Below are positions 22,979 through 34,935 of a stretch of DNA of 64,000 bases, one piece after another. The translations under genes and the position numbers were made by a program. The notes below the pieces were generated by a model. That model was given only the letters and a program-made list of their open reading frames with translations. It was not told where the DNA came from and did not search any database. Positions within the stretch are counted from its first letter, which is position 1. Every line of letters starts with the position of its first letter. The DNA is taken from assembly GCA_944548615.1 (NCBI GenBank), contig OX155980.1:2909884-2973883 (forward strand), read 5' to 3'. This DNA is from Micropterix aruncella (lineage: Eukaryota > Arthropoda > Insecta > Lepidoptera > Micropterigidae).

Positions 22979-23165
22979 GGCACAAGGTGGTTCACTACGC
23001 GGCGGCGGCCATCACGCGCGCACTCGATGACACTCAACGAACGAACCACAACCAGCTCGGCGACCCACTTGCGATTAAATACGGAGCGCGCGGCGCGAGA
23101 CGCGGGCTGTCTCTTTCGCGTCAGTTGCACTTCTGGTGAAAGAAAAAAGACGCGGCCGTATTAAC
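22979..23165 (-). promoter_or_regulatory. Likely 5' UTR and promoter island of the host gene
   Basis: GC- and CpG-rich DNA continues upstream of the ATG to about 23160 in an otherwise A+T-rich window. On the minus strand there is a TATA-like tatttaat at 23082-23075. On the plus strand an insect initiator-like TCAGTT stands at 23120. Neither is decisive, and divergent transcription is possible. Confidence 0.45.
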
Positions 23166-24513
23166 GCCGTATATTGTTAAATCTTGCCTTTCTAACATTA
23201 AAAGCTGTGTTCTTGCAAAGCGATCCCCACCGACGCGGACGACGACTGCGCACCGCGCACCGCCTCCGCCCGCCGGAATTTCTCTTCGCGCGCAAACTTC
23301 AACTTCTTCTTCTCGAGTGCCATGTTTGCTTGCCAACGTAAATGACTATGCCTTCGATTCTTCTCATTTTGGCCTAAATTTTGGTCCTTGGACAAAATGA
23401 TAAAATAATAAACGATACAGAGATTTTGTAAGTAAGTCGTAACTTCATAATTATGTAGGAATGGCCACATATATTAGATTAATCCTAAATTAGTTACTCA
23501 ATTTAACTAAAAAATATATAAATTTATCAGTCCCAATTACTCCAAAATTATTCCAATTATCAATAGACTGGACAATAGACAATAAAAAAATTGTACATTA
23601 AATTACACTGATGACTACGATGTTTTTTTCAAAATAATTTAAATTGTTGGTTTGCGCATACTGTTGATTTTGATCGATCGGAAGTCAGCCTTCACGGGCA
23701 AAAAACCGCGCCGCAAACTTTTTGGTCGATTTTCTGAATAAATACTAACAATATCGTTTTATCATGAATTTCCTTTTGTTACCTAGTAATTGATCTTGTT
23801 AGTCATATATATTATATATTCATATAATATATGGGGGGCGACCGAAACGGTTACGCGCGGATCTCTTAAACGGCGCAAAACGCCTATAGTAACCGTCGGC
23901 ATCCGACGGGTTAAGCATACATCCGGATGGATTATTTGAAAACGTGGACAGTTGATATGGTCGACGCTGCATGCGAAACTGTCATCCCAGGATGGTCACA
24001 GGCATGATATCACAGGCAGGTCGACTATAATACTCTCTGTCTCAGAAGAAATATGCTGTCTATATTCTATGAATTTAATCTGACTCAAGGCAGAACTGAC
24101 AACCCTAGCTTGCTAGGTAAGACTAGGCGGTAAAGTTGCTAGGTATCGTGTTGTATCTATTATAGTTATCTATCTTGTCGGCTCGTTCTTTGCGGCGTTT
24201 TCATAGACCTTAACTTCATGGCAATTGATTTAGATATTTGTACCGCCAACCTTCGTCAGTTTAAATTAGAGGCGACTACTCATTTATTATTGTATGATAA
24301 CTAGTATTTAATGCAACGTTCTATTATGTATAGTTATTTGTCTATATTGTTTAATCAACTATACTTAGAATTCAATACATTTGTTTGCTGTAATGTTGAT
24401 TAGTAATAAGCAAAATAAATAAAAAAATAATAATATTAATAATTTAGGTATTTAATTTAGCTAACAACGTTATAAATTATTTTCCATTGAAGTCTAGTTC
24501 TTGTTGCTTGTGG
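23166..24513. other. Upstream region of the host gene, unassigned
   Basis: A second CpG-rich patch lies at 23220-23300. At 23835-23900 is a GC-rich segment (ggggggcgaccgaaacgg). No repeat family or gene is recognised in the rest. Confidence 0.4.
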
Positions 24514-25107
24514 GACTGCCGCGGGGACTGCCGCGGTAAAGCTATTGTGCATAGCATTTTCACAACTTATGCAATTATAATTATTTATTTATTTTATTTA
24601 TTTAATTTTTTCTGATATCAGATAACTGCGCTCTATCGGAAAACGTTGAAATTATTCCGAATCATTTGCGGCTGCGAAAGCAAATGATTCGGAATAATTA
24701 CAACGTCTTCCGATAGAGCGCCGTGCACGAATTTTTTATTCGATAAAGCAAAAAAAACGGATTATTCTAAAAAACTCGTAGATAGAAAGATAGATAATTA
24801 AATTATGTTTAAAATGGTGTAGGTTTCATAATAATACGCCAGATAGTATTTGCGTAGTAGTCGTTTTTGTGTTCGGTTAGACCTAATTTCACAAATTAAT
24901 TACACTATGTAATACAAACAAAATCTAAAATATTCAAAGCTATGAATATTAGGAAAATGTTCTTGTTTAACATATATTTTTTTCGAATCGTAAGCAGTAC
25001 TCGTTTAGACGTAATTATCAGTTTAAAATAATTAATTTTCGTTAAGAAATTTCTTCATTCGGTCGCCGCGCTGGCCTAGGCCCGCGATAAAAGCTATGCA
25101 ATAGCTT
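24514..25107 (+). mobile_element. HP600 element, copy 4
   Basis: Plus orientation. The left terminus is altered: gggactgccgcg is doubled and the outer tacgtgtggcactc is missing. The hairpin at 24630-24722 is nearly perfect. The right end is gctatgcaatagctt followed by AAAAA. Confidence 0.85.
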
Positions 25108-25890
25108 AAAAATATGATTATTTTTATGTGATTTCCGAGTTCACCGTCCGCTGTCGATTTGTCAATAGGCACAACTTGACCCTCGATGCTTTCACTCGAT
25201 TTAACGATCGAAGAGCGGCTGATTTAGTGGAAAGCGTTCCTGTCAATATTTTATTACGCTGTCAGTAAAAATTCATTTAGTGCCGCATTTGACACGCCCG
25301 CACAGTGAAAACTGAAGAGCGTAGAATTAAAAGCGATCGCTGATTCATCAACGAAATGACTTATTTATGTGCCAGGTTCCACGGAAATATTAAGGTTAAA
25401 AAAAGACTAAAAGAACGAAACGGCTGAGGGATAAGCAAGAAAGGGGGGGGGGGGGGGGGAAGCTGCCCTATTATGCCACGCAGTCAAAAATTAAGTATTT
25501 CTAATGGGGCGATATGCAAGATTTTATGATTTCATTCTTCATACGACCTAATAAAAGCTATTACATTACATTTACATTACATTTTCGTCGTGTCCAATTG
25601 ACGGCTAAATACCGCTCTTGGACGTGTCAAAATAATTGGGTTATGTAGTAAGTTTCGTTACTACTCTTTACTGAACATACATACATAGGTAGTCAAGAAT
25701 TAACTACTAGATTGTCAAACTATAAATATAAATAATCAAAATAGAAGCCTAATATTTAAAGTAGTTAGTAATTCGAAAAGATACGTAGTAAAATTATTTA
25801 TCGTAATATTCAAATTGTCAGTAAAATGTTAAATAATCAAATTAAATCTACGTTATGCATTTTAAACTAAAAATACATATATAAGACCAA
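25108..25890. other. Unassigned DNA with a G17 run
   Basis: A pure G run lies at 25443-25459. Words built on ttacatt repeat at 25560-25580. No gene is seen. Confidence 0.4.
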
Positions 25891-26216
25891 ATAAAATAAT
25901 CAGACAATAAGGCTCTACTTTTTTAAGTAATTTAAATAGGCACAATATTTGAAAAATCATGGCCCTCAAATTCGGCCAGATTATAGAAAGGGTGGCCTAT
26001 CAGCATCTCCTTGATGTTTTTTTTGAATTTTATGTCCTCCAGCTGTTTAAATTTTGTAGGGAGTAGATTATAGAATTTAATGCTAAGGTACAAGTAGCTT
26101 TTCTGTACTTTTGCCAGTCGTATTCGAGGTACGCATAAAAGGGAGCTACCGCGGGTATGATGCGAGTGAATGTCTGCATTAATTGGTGTTTCTGTTTGGT
26201 GCTGTCTAGCATACAT
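25891..26216 (-). pseudogene. LINE C-terminal fragment
   Basis: The minus-strand frame reads RQHQTETPINADIHSHHTRG, then SYLYLSIKFYNLLPTKFKQL, then FKKNIKEMLIGHPFYNLAEF, ending at a stop at 25932. The order HxxxTR..., FYNLLP..., FK..K..L is the usual end of insect LINE ORF2 proteins. The RT core is missing. Confidence 0.75.
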
Positions 26217-26580
26217 TAAAGCATAATAACTGTCTTAGTCTATAAAACATAATAACTGTCTTAGTTTTACCATCGATTATTTAGGGTATTAGATTGCTCA
26301 ATGCCATATAACCTGCGCCGGCGATATGCAGGTGGCGCTCTAGCATTGTCCGGCAAAACTTATAGCAATTTTTTGGACATCTACAACATTATATCAATAT
26401 TTATTACGTAATATTGATGTAACATTGATTATAAATGGTTGATGTAACATGAAAGAACTGCGTAATATTGATAAAATAGTTACATAATAATAAATTCTCT
26501 GTCAGGCCCCTGACGTTTTGAAAAAAAAACTGATTTTTTGAAAAAAAAAAACTAAATAAATGCACAATTTCCGAGTGGTA

Positions 26581-26991
26581 CACTGAGAAAAATATATCAG
26601 TGTAATATACGGAAATACGCATGTTTCAAAAGGGATTACGTAGATAATATGTACTGTGTCAACATGACGCGTAATGGTGTAGTTACTATGTGACGGGCAT
26701 AGTAACTATACCGCACATTCATTACGGCGCACAACAAGATCTTGCTTTTACCATGACAGCATGTTATTACATATAATACGTCAGTTACAAGAATCATGTT
26801 GATGTTGAAGCTACATTATACCGTTATTTTCGGATTACCCGTACGGAGCATGGTGAAACATATAATCGAGTAATGGAGTTTCAACAAAATTCCTTGCAAT
26901 TCAACAAACTTACGATTAAAACATCATTATTCTGTATAAAACCGTTATAACAAAACGATATTGTAGGAATAAATCCAATATTTTTCTCAGC
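26581..26991. mobile_element. CACTGAG MITE, copy 1
   Basis: It begins cactgagaaaaatatatc and ends ccaatatttttctcag, terminal inverted repeats of about 15 bases. The interior shares cggaaatacgcatgtttcaa, acatgacgcgtaa and gagtaatggagtttcaac with copies at 46.6, 53.4 and 58.4 kb. It has no coding frame. A TA dinucleotide flanks both ends in some copies, which would suit a Tc1/mariner-type element, but this is tentative. Confidence 0.8.
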
Positions 26992-28269
26992 ATAGAGCGC
27001 TTAAACACTTGAACTCATTTAGAAAACCCTAAACTAAAAACTGAAACATTAGGTCGAAGATATTGGTTTATTCTGGTTCGCCATCCGTATTTTCAGCGCT
27101 GATCCATCCATAATGTGATTTACTTTATGTGTCTTTTCATTAAATATACAATATTAGAAGGGATGACAATAAATTTCCTTGATAAGCCAGCCTCCCGGCT
27201 TCAAGAAGCATGAAGGTGGACATTTTTCAGTAAAACTGTGAGTGGTGACATAGATGAAGGAGGTGACACTAAAAAAGTGAGAAACAACATTTAAATATTT
27301 TATAAAATTTTATAACATTTAAATATTTTATAAAATTTTAAATCGATTAGATATTATTATCAAAATTATCATGTTCCATTTTAAGAGTAATATGCTGTAT
27401 TAAGTATTTAACTATACCTATTTATAAATCAGTTACATAAAAATAATGATGAAATAGTTTTCCAATCATTTATTTTTTCTCCGGGTCTGCATTTATAAAC
27501 GATTGACATCTATAGATTGGAATCTAACGCAAAGTAATGTCGGCTCTAGCACAAGTTAAGCTTAGTGTGGCGACATGCGACACCATATTTATAATTACAC
27601 GACTCTTGCTATGTCGTATTGTATATTGTGTATGGTGTATTTTTAAGCTATTTTCGAGAATTTTCTGAAATAAATACATACACTCAAATTGGAGATTAGA
27701 CAAGAGAAGATTACGGAAAGAGGTGAATAAAACTGACCAACGACCAATTCGGTAATCTGTCCCTTATTTATACTGCGGAATTGATGACAACAATATATTA
27801 TCCTAACCACCCACATTAAAAGCGCGGAACCATAATTCATTATCAAGGTCCGACAATGTCACAAGAGTATCCAGTAATAATTTACATAATTGAAGTATGA
27901 CATCACAATTATTAACAATCTAAAATTGACGAACAACGCCGACGATGTAGCCATAATATTGACCAAGTAATCCGGTGGTAAAGCAAACACGTAATCATCG
28001 GTTAAAGTATGGATGATAATTACTAACGAACTACACGTAAGCAAGTACTCCCACGCGAGCCGCTTTTATTTTGATATAGTATCAATTAAGCAGCGATACG
28101 TAGGTAAAGCAGTAGCAGTTATGGTCCAGAGCGTTATAACGGAAAGGTGAGAAGATTCGCGAAGCGGGTCTAATGACTAATGTATCGACAATGGAAACAC
28201 GGGTGAAAGCTTGCGATTACCATACGCTACGGTTATAATTTCACAATGAGGCTCGATGGAAGGCCCTTA
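26992..28269. other. Unassigned A+T-rich DNA
   Basis: A short tandem duplication of acatttaaatattttataaa stands at 27290-27335. Otherwise no gene or repeat end is recognised. Confidence 0.4.
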
Positions 28270-29031
28270 AAGATTTACCAAAGAAGCGGATTTGATAGCA
28301 CTATATTAGATTTAGGTACAGAAAGAGCTTGTCGAGAAATGCAATGAGTAAACAAACAACTGTTTATGACCTTTGTCGACCACGAGAATATGTACCAAAG
28401 AAGCGGATTTGGTAGCTCTACATTAGATTTAGATACAGAAAGAGTAGAGAAATGCAATGAGTAAACAAAGAAACAACGATTTATGACTTTTGTTGAACAA
28501 AAGAAGAGATTTGGAAGCTCTACGGGTACAGAATGAGCTTGTGGAGAAATGCAATGAGTAAACAAAGAGACCACTATTTATGACATTTGTCGATCAAAAT
28601 AAGAGATTCGGAAGCTCTATAATAGGTTTAGGTACAGAAAGAGCTTGTGGAGAAATGCAATGAGTAAACAACAAATAAAACTATTTACGACCTTTGTCGA
28701 ACAAAAGAAGAGATTTGGAAGCACTACAATAGGTTTAGGTACAGAAAGAGCTTGTGGAGAAATGCAATGAGTAAACAAAAAAACCACTATTTATGACTTT
28801 TGTAGAACAAAAGAAGAAATTGGAAGCTCTACAGGCACAGAAAAAACCTATGGAGAAACGCAATGAGTAAAATAAGAAATCACAATTGATGACATTTGTA
28901 GAACAAAAGAAGAGATTTGGAAGGTCTACTCTACAATAGGTTTAGGTACAGAAAGAGCTTGTGGAGGAATGCAATGAGTAAACCAACAAACCACTGTTTA
29001 TGAACTTTGTCGACCACGAGAACAACTGCGG
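28270..29031. repeat. Seven-unit satellite, ~105-bp period
   Basis: The word gcaatgagta (once slightly altered) recurs at 28341, 28454, 28551, 28657, 28764, 28860 and 28971, with spacings of 96-113 bases. Each unit also has ttaggtacagaaagagcttg, agagatttggaagctctac and tttatgacctttgtcga-type words in the same order. Units differ by indels, so the array is old. The first and last units share gaccacgaga, which may mark the original edges. Confidence 0.9.
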
Positions 29032-29299
29032 TAAACACGGAGAAAAATAATTCTATCACTGTTGAAACGGAAGTTGCCTGACTAATTGAAGTCACGGGGA
29101 AAAACGATCTATGTTTTTTTTTGTGAAATTGGGATACTAATGCTATCTTGTGGTTTATTCCCAAACCGTTTACTTAATTTTTTCACCAAGTATAATACTT
29201 TAGTCGTAAAAGCAGCTGAAAAGCAATAGTGTGTAACCTATGAAGCAGCGCTCTTTGATCGTATTAGTGGAAATGAACCTACCTATATAAATATATTGT

Positions 29300-29480
29300 A
29301 TGAAATCGAAGACTATCGTGGTTGTATGGCATTATCGAAAGGTTTAAAAACGAATTTACCGCGTGAATTTTGTAGCACCCGAAGTTTCGGCGATGTTGAA
29401 ACCGCCGTTGTCCAGGGTAGTCTACCCTGGACAACGGCGGTTGAAACATCGTTTCTGCTTGAAACATGCGGTTGAAAATT
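29300..29480 (-). mobile_element. Penelope-like terminal palindrome remnant
   Basis: It opens aaatcgaagactatcgtggt, the reverse of the Penelope right end, then shows cgaatttaccgcgtgaa. A foldback follows, centred at 29415: gccgttgtccagggta / taccctggacaacggc. The far arm is shortened. No coding sequence remains. Confidence 0.7.
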
Positions 29481-29624
29481 CGTGCTCTAAAAAATCAAAG
29501 GGCAAATCGTTTTAAAACTTTTTTATATATATAAATATATATGTACGTATAATTGCTGTCATTAGGCTGCATCATATGTCATACTTTTTACAAGTGCACT
29601 TATACTACATGTTCTATTTGTTAT

Positions 29625-29700
29625 CCATGGTAGAGTCTAAACCGCCGAAACATCGGGTGCTCCAAAATTCACGCGGTAAATTCGTTTATAAACCTTCTTA
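29625..29700 (+). mobile_element. Penelope-like terminal fragment
   Basis: It reads gagtctaaaccgccgaaaca, then tcgggtgctccaaaattcac, then gcggtaaattcgtttat. The flanks on both sides share gtgcacttatactacatgtt (29592-29614 and 29752-29772), so a local duplication surrounds it. Confidence 0.6.
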
Positions 29701-29842
29701 TATGATATACTTGCTGTCGTTTGGCTGCATCATATGTTATACTTTTTACAAGTGCACTTATACTACATGTTCTATCATGTCTATACAATGAATTCATTGT
29801 ATATTTGCGGTGATATGCTAATGACCATAACTTATCGTTTTT

Positions 29843-30346
29843 AAGCTATTGCATAGCTTTTATCGCGGGCCTAGGCCAGCGCGGCGACCGAATGAAGAAA
29901 TTCCTTACGAAAATTAATGATTTTAAACTGATAATTACGTCTAAACGAGTACTGCTTACGATTCGAAAAAAATATATGTTAAACAAGAACATTTTCCTAA
30001 TATTCTTAGATTTGAATATTTTAGATTTTGTTTATATTACATAGTGTATTTAATTTGTGAAATTAGGTCTAACCGAACACAAAAACGACTACTACGCAAA
30101 TACGATCTGGCGTATTTTAATGAAACCTGCACCATTTTAAAGATAATTTAATTATCTATCTTTTTATCTACGATTTTTTTCGAATAATCCGGTTTTTTTA
30201 CTTTATCGAATAAAAAATTCGTGCGCGGCGCTCTATCGGAAGACGTTTAAATTATTCCGAATCATTTGCTTTCGCAGCCGCAAATGATTCGGAATAATTT
30301 CAGCGTTTTCCGATAGAGCGCAGTTATCTGATATCAGAAAAAAAAA
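29843..30346 (-). mobile_element. HP600 copy 5, left part (split by a nested copy)
   Basis: This minus-orientation element runs from aagctattgcatagc through the hairpin (30228-30323) to gatatcagaaaaaa. There it is interrupted by a plus-orientation HP600, and its remaining end is at 30922-30997. Confidence 0.9.
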
Positions 30347-30921
30347 TACGTGTGGCACTCGGGGACTGCCGCGGTGAAGCTATTGCATAGTATTTTTAAC
30401 AACTTATGCAATTATAATTATATATTTATTTTATTTTTTCTGATATCAGATAACTGCGCTCTATCGGAATTGAAATTATTCCGAATCATTTGCGGCTGCT
30501 TAGGAAATATTTAAACGTCTTCCGATAGAGCGCCGCGCACGAATTTTTTATTCGATAAAGCAAAAAAAACGGATTATTCGAAAAAACCGTAGATAAAAAG
30601 ATACATAATTACATTATCTTTAAAATGGTGCAGGTTTCATAATAATACGCCAGATAGTATTTGCGTAGTAGTCGTTTTTGTGTTCGGTTAGACCTAATTT
30701 CACAAATTAATTACACTATGTAATATAAACAAAACATAAAATATTCAAAGCTAAGAATATTAGGAAAATGTTCTTGTTTAACATATATTTTTTTCGAATC
30801 GTAAGCAGTACTCGTTTAGACGTAATTATCAGTTTAAAATCATTAATATTCGTTAAGAAATTTCTTCATTCGGTCGCCGCGCTGGCCTACTAGGCCCGCG
30901 ATAAAAGCTATGCAATAGCTT
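30347..30921 (+). mobile_element. HP600 copy 6, nested inside copy 5
   Basis: This element runs from tacgtgtggcactcgggg to gctatgcaatagctt and is inserted in the A run of copy 5. Its hairpin (30449-30532) has lost part of one arm. The empty site can be read from any other copy, so the insertion defines the element's ends. Confidence 0.9.
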
Positions 30922-30997
30922 AAAAAATATAATTGCAAAAGTTGTTAAAAATGCTATGCAATAGCTTTACCGCGGCAGTCCCCGAGTGCCACACGTA
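30922..30997 (-). mobile_element. HP600 copy 5, right part
   Basis: This is the continuation of the interrupted element: ataattgcaaaagttgttaa, then atgctatgcaatagc, then gtgccacacgta followed by a T run. Confidence 0.9.
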
Positions 30998-31003
30998 TTT
31001 TTT

Positions 31004-31860
31004 TTTTCTATTAATATTTTGGTCTTACTTATGAAGTTGCTGTTCTTTAAACAAAATTTAAGGCTAAAAACTTTGCATGAAAAATATATATTTGATTAAT
31101 AGAAATATTTACCCTATTATCTATACAGATTTGTCATTTTAATTGGGGTTGCTTAATTCATCTGCTATAAAACTCTCGTGGACAGTATTCGGAAATGGCT
31201 GACTCTATTAACCAGCTCCTGAAGTTCTCCAGAACTAGTGGCCTAGATTCATAAAGAAATAATTGATTAAAAATAATTAATTAAACTTTTGTGAAACGGA
31301 GATAGTGTTTAGGTAGAAAACTATGTAAATCATTCAGATGGAAATAGAATACAAAACTCATAAAATATAAAACAGTTATTATTAAAGGATCCGCAGCAAC
31401 AACAAAGATGCCTCCTTATTTAGCGACGTCTCAATGCCAAACGGTATAAAAAGTTCGATGCAGCGTGGGCAGCATGAGGCACAACAAGTGAACGTTATAG
31501 CAGAAGGTACCTAAGTCATTTTGTTATGGCAGTGTGTTTCGCTAATGGGATATCCGCAAACAAAAAAAGCGCTCTTCTATGAGATGAACAGAGATTAAGG
31601 AGTGACACAACGATCAAAACAAATTGGCAATTGCGGAATAATTTGATCGAAGGTGGGTGGTCGGTCGGTTGAGATATTTGCGCAAATCTTGAAAGACCTA
31701 GCGCGACCGAAAGCACGTAAAAATAGATCCAGACACTTTGAAAATAGCGCTAGAGATAGGCTAGCTAGACCACTAGGACTGGAGTTCTAGTAGGACTAGA
31801 GTTTCTATTACAAGGCTATTGCTAGGGACTCGAATAGTTCCAGGCAGCTTTAACCCCGAT
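31004..31860. other. Unassigned A+T-rich DNA
   Basis: No gene or repeat family is recognised. Short repeated words (ctagtaggactagag) occur near 31770-31800. Confidence 0.4.
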
Positions 31861-32245
31861 TTATTTATTTATTTTATTTCATAGTAAACCTACAGATACA
31901 TGATACGAGTATGTTCAAAACCTAATTAAACAAAACAAATTTACTATCCTAAGAACGGTTTCTAACGTTTGAATAATAAATGATCATAGAAATAACATAA
32001 GCAAGTTGATAGTGGAAAAATGTAATACGGTTAATAATAATATAACGGATAAGGAAAGTAATAATAAGGTAAGTTGTTAATAAGGTAAGTTGCAAAAAGG
32101 GTCATATATAAAAAAAAACATTAAATGTGAATAATTTGATATTAATATTTATAATACATAATAGGATATAATATAATAATGGTATGGTATAATATAATAG
32201 TCATATAATATAGTACAGTAGGATGGCAGTTATTAATATCCTAAG
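31861..32245 (-). mobile_element. Retroelement 3' end (same as 35.4 kb)
   Basis: Read on the minus strand it ends aataaaataaataaataaat. It carries aggatagtaaatttgttt, then actgccatcctactgtac and ttatatgactattatattat, which match 35382-35765 in order. It is an A+T-rich 3' end of about 390 bp without a convincing reading frame. Confidence 0.65.
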
Positions 32246-32329
32246 ACGTAGGAGATATGCTAGATAGGATCGAATCTTTAATTAAATTAATGGATCGTTA
32301 AATACGTCTAATTCTCTAGATATGGTATT

Positions 32330-32990
32330 AAAAACACGGCACATTCTGGTAAGAGGTCTATTTGACACGATATTGATATTGCAAGCGACAACAGCAAATG
32401 ATGGCCAATCGCCAGTCGGTTTCATTAGTCGGCCTAACTCACGGTTTAGATCCTATCCAATAGCATTCTCGAAAAGGCAAATTACCCCAGAAGAACTCAG
32501 TGAATTCTCTTTGCAGAGTTTCTGTAGTACGCTGGGGTAATTCCCTCGGGCGCGACCATCACTGCCAGCACTTGCAATGGTATCATGGAATCCGGTAAAT
32601 CAACGGGGTCTGAAAATGTACGGTTCCTAAAACAGCGGGTTCGACATTGACTCGTTGATACCTATCGTTAAAAACGACTCGATGGCCCGATCCGAGCCCG
32701 GTGATCAACGAGGGCGAAGGGCGCACGTGCCTACGATGAAATTACACTAACAATGGGAGGTGGCTCGTGCAAGTGACCTTGAGTCCGACTGTTCTAGTGA
32801 AATGAGTAACCCTTTCGGAAATGGTAAACAGGTAGGGAGGATGACACACAGGTTTGCAAGTGCCCTCTCTGTTCGAGGAAGGCTCTTAGTAGATCGCTAC
32901 GTCTCACAGTCTTTGCGATCTCATGATCGAAAGTTAACAACAATGGTTATAACATCCTTAGATAGCGGGTTCGTTCGCAGTATCGACAAT
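32330..32990 (+). repeat. U650 repeat, very diverged copy
   Basis: Landmarks shared with other U650 copies are ggggtctgaaaatgtacg followed by gtttcctaaaacagcggg-type sequence (32608-32642), then ggcgaagggcgcacg at 32713. The middle carries a small foldback (ttaccccag...ctggggtaa, 32481-32541). The sequence is too decayed to fix its ends. Confidence 0.4.
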
Positions 32991-33213
32991 CTCAGTATGT
33001 AAACTTAAGTACGGAGCCCTAAAAAGACTAAAACTTCGATATCTTGCACTGCCACGTGATTAGAGTGATGAAGCGATCCTTAGGAACACGATCAATTTCA
33101 GGGAAGAATCGGTAAACCTTTCAGAGTAGCGGTCATAACTGGGCAAAAAAACGCGGTATACTTATTAACTCGACCAAATCCCAGTCAATTGTGATTGGCG
33201 AGTCAAACCCATT

Positions 33214-33511
33214 GGGCCCGATTGCGTTTCTTTGTGAACTAAAACTAAAATTAGTCCAAGCGAACGAGACAGAGCAATACGTTAGAGCGGTATATGAAAC
33301 GAACGATCGTCGATAAATACTACCTGCCGAACTTATACTCGTCCGAATAAATTCGAGCATATTTCGTGCGGTGTAAGATTTGACCTTGGCGGGCAGTTTT
33401 AATGCAAAAAGTGACAACCGGTCATCTCACACTTCGCTCTAGCGTATTGCCCTGTCTCGTTCACACGGACTAATTTCTGATTTTAGTTCACGAAGAAACG
33501 CAATCGAGCCC
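33214..33511. mobile_element. GGGCCCG MITE, copy 1 (~298 bp, ATT flanks)
   Basis: It begins gggcccgattgcgtttcttt and ends cgcaatcgagccc. The terminal inverted repeats run about 80 bases, including aattagtcc and gaacgagacag. It is flanked by ATT on both sides (33211-33213, 33512-33514). Three-base duplications fit the PIF/Harbinger superfamily. It is non-coding; other copies are at 50.8 and 53.6 kb. Confidence 0.85.
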
Positions 33512-33635
33512 ATTGTCGTCGGTTGATCTGTCTTCGTTGCCTTCAGTTCAAATCGACTACAATGTCATTGCAAGAATTGTAAAAAACCTGGGCTCACTCA
33601 ATCGCCAAACACTTTCATGGCTGGCGCTAATTATT

Positions 33636-33911
33636 GACGTGACAACGTCTTATAATTCGATGGAGCCGGCTGCACGCACGAAAAAACATGACTCATGCGG
33701 CGTTACCTCGCTCTGAGCGCGGAACGAGCGACGAAGAGGCACAATCGGCCTCCGCGTTCGGCAGCGTTCGACATCTGTCTCTCTCCTACTTGAGTGAGCG
33801 ATGCGTCCGCGTGGACAGCTGCTATACAATAATACATTTACATGTTTTCGTCAAGTATTAAAATTTTCTTTTGAAAAATGCATCAGTATTTTCTTATGAC
33901 GTTGTCACGTT
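33636..33911. mobile_element. Short TIR element with ACGTGACAACGTC ends
   Basis: The left end cgtgacaacgtc at 33639 is matched by gacgttgtcacg at 33899. The interior is GC-rich, with ggagccggctgcacgc near 33663 and gagcgatgcgtccgcg near 33796. I recall similar sequence as common in lepidopteran genomes, but that is memory and not checked. Only this one copy is present in the window. Confidence 0.55.
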
Positions 33912-34004
33912 CAACTATCGTCAGTAAACCGACTTTACAGACAACCGTTTTTTTTAAAATATTCGCAATCGCATTTATTCAGGCTTGTACAGCCTGCGAC
34001 TGTT

Positions 34005-34150
34005 GCAAAAAAATCTACCAGCTATTGTAAAGCAGAAATTAGTACAATATCTCTTACTACCGTTCTGAATTACGCCGATGTTGCATATCTGGACGCAAAT
34101 GGTGACCATAATAAACTGGCGTGTCTTCAAAATGTCTGCATGACTTTTTT
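34005..34150 (+). pseudogene. Small LINE fragment related to J1
   Basis: With one frameshift the translation reads KQKLVQYLLLP, then NYADVAYLDANGDHNKLACL and QNVCMT. It parallels LLLPLLDYADVAYLDLSEEL in the LINE at 14.7 kb. Both ends are missing. Confidence 0.65.
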
Positions 34151-34935
34151 TGCATTTTTGAAAAATAATTACATTTGAAAATGGAACTTTTTGGCCGTGG
34201 AATAAAGTTTTTTTCATCTAACTGTCATTTGTTTTTCATTGTGGCGTCATTTGAAATATAACACGTGTCTGCATTTCGATGGACTTCACTCGTGAAGATT
34301 TATAAGTTTTTATGTAAGTGCAGTTTGACAGCTCAGCAGAGGCTCGTTCGGTTTCATCCTCCTTTCGATGAAGCACCAAGCAAGACGTCAATTTACAAAT
34401 AGCTGGTTTGCATAATTCAAACGCGGTCGTGTCAATCTTAGTGATGAATTTCATTATTATTATTATTACTTAGCGCTAAAGTGTTTACAATCAGTGGAAT
34501 TCCAATTAGCGTTTTATTCTGATAGACACCTAGTCATTACCTGGATACACCAAATCGCCATTACAGGTAGATACGATATGTGATAAATGCTACTAAATAG
34601 GGATGGGCGTTTATTTATTTATTTAAACTACGTAAAGTAAAGAACCAAACACACATTCCTGCAGCATTACAAAATTGTCGAGTTTTGAGCAGAAGCAAAA
34701 AAAAGACAGTTTTGCAGCATCTTGATCACTACGTCAACGCCGTCTACCTAGGCCTAGGCCTGTATTAAAACAAGCGTATCAAAAAAATATTTTACTTGTG
34801 CATACGTTGGGTTATATTTTAAAGAAATAAACAAAGAAATCAAATTAGACACTTATATTAATTTAATAAATCATGATAAATCATATCACACATTTAAGTT
34901 AAAGGTAGTTACATAAAGATTAGATTATTTCTTTG
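34151..34935. other. Unassigned A+T-rich DNA
   Basis: Contains short ATT and TTTATTTATTTA runs near 34450 and 34610. No gene is seen. Confidence 0.4.

Noticed and set aside
22365..23164. Long alternative frames on both strands of the host exon
   Set aside because: Arginine-, alanine- and glycine-rich frames are shadows of GC-rich coding DNA; only the 22978-22397 frame has a good start and a donor.
28270..29031. CRISPR-like array
   Set aside because: Whole ~105-bp units repeat, with no short repeat/unique spacer structure, and the DNA is eukaryotic.
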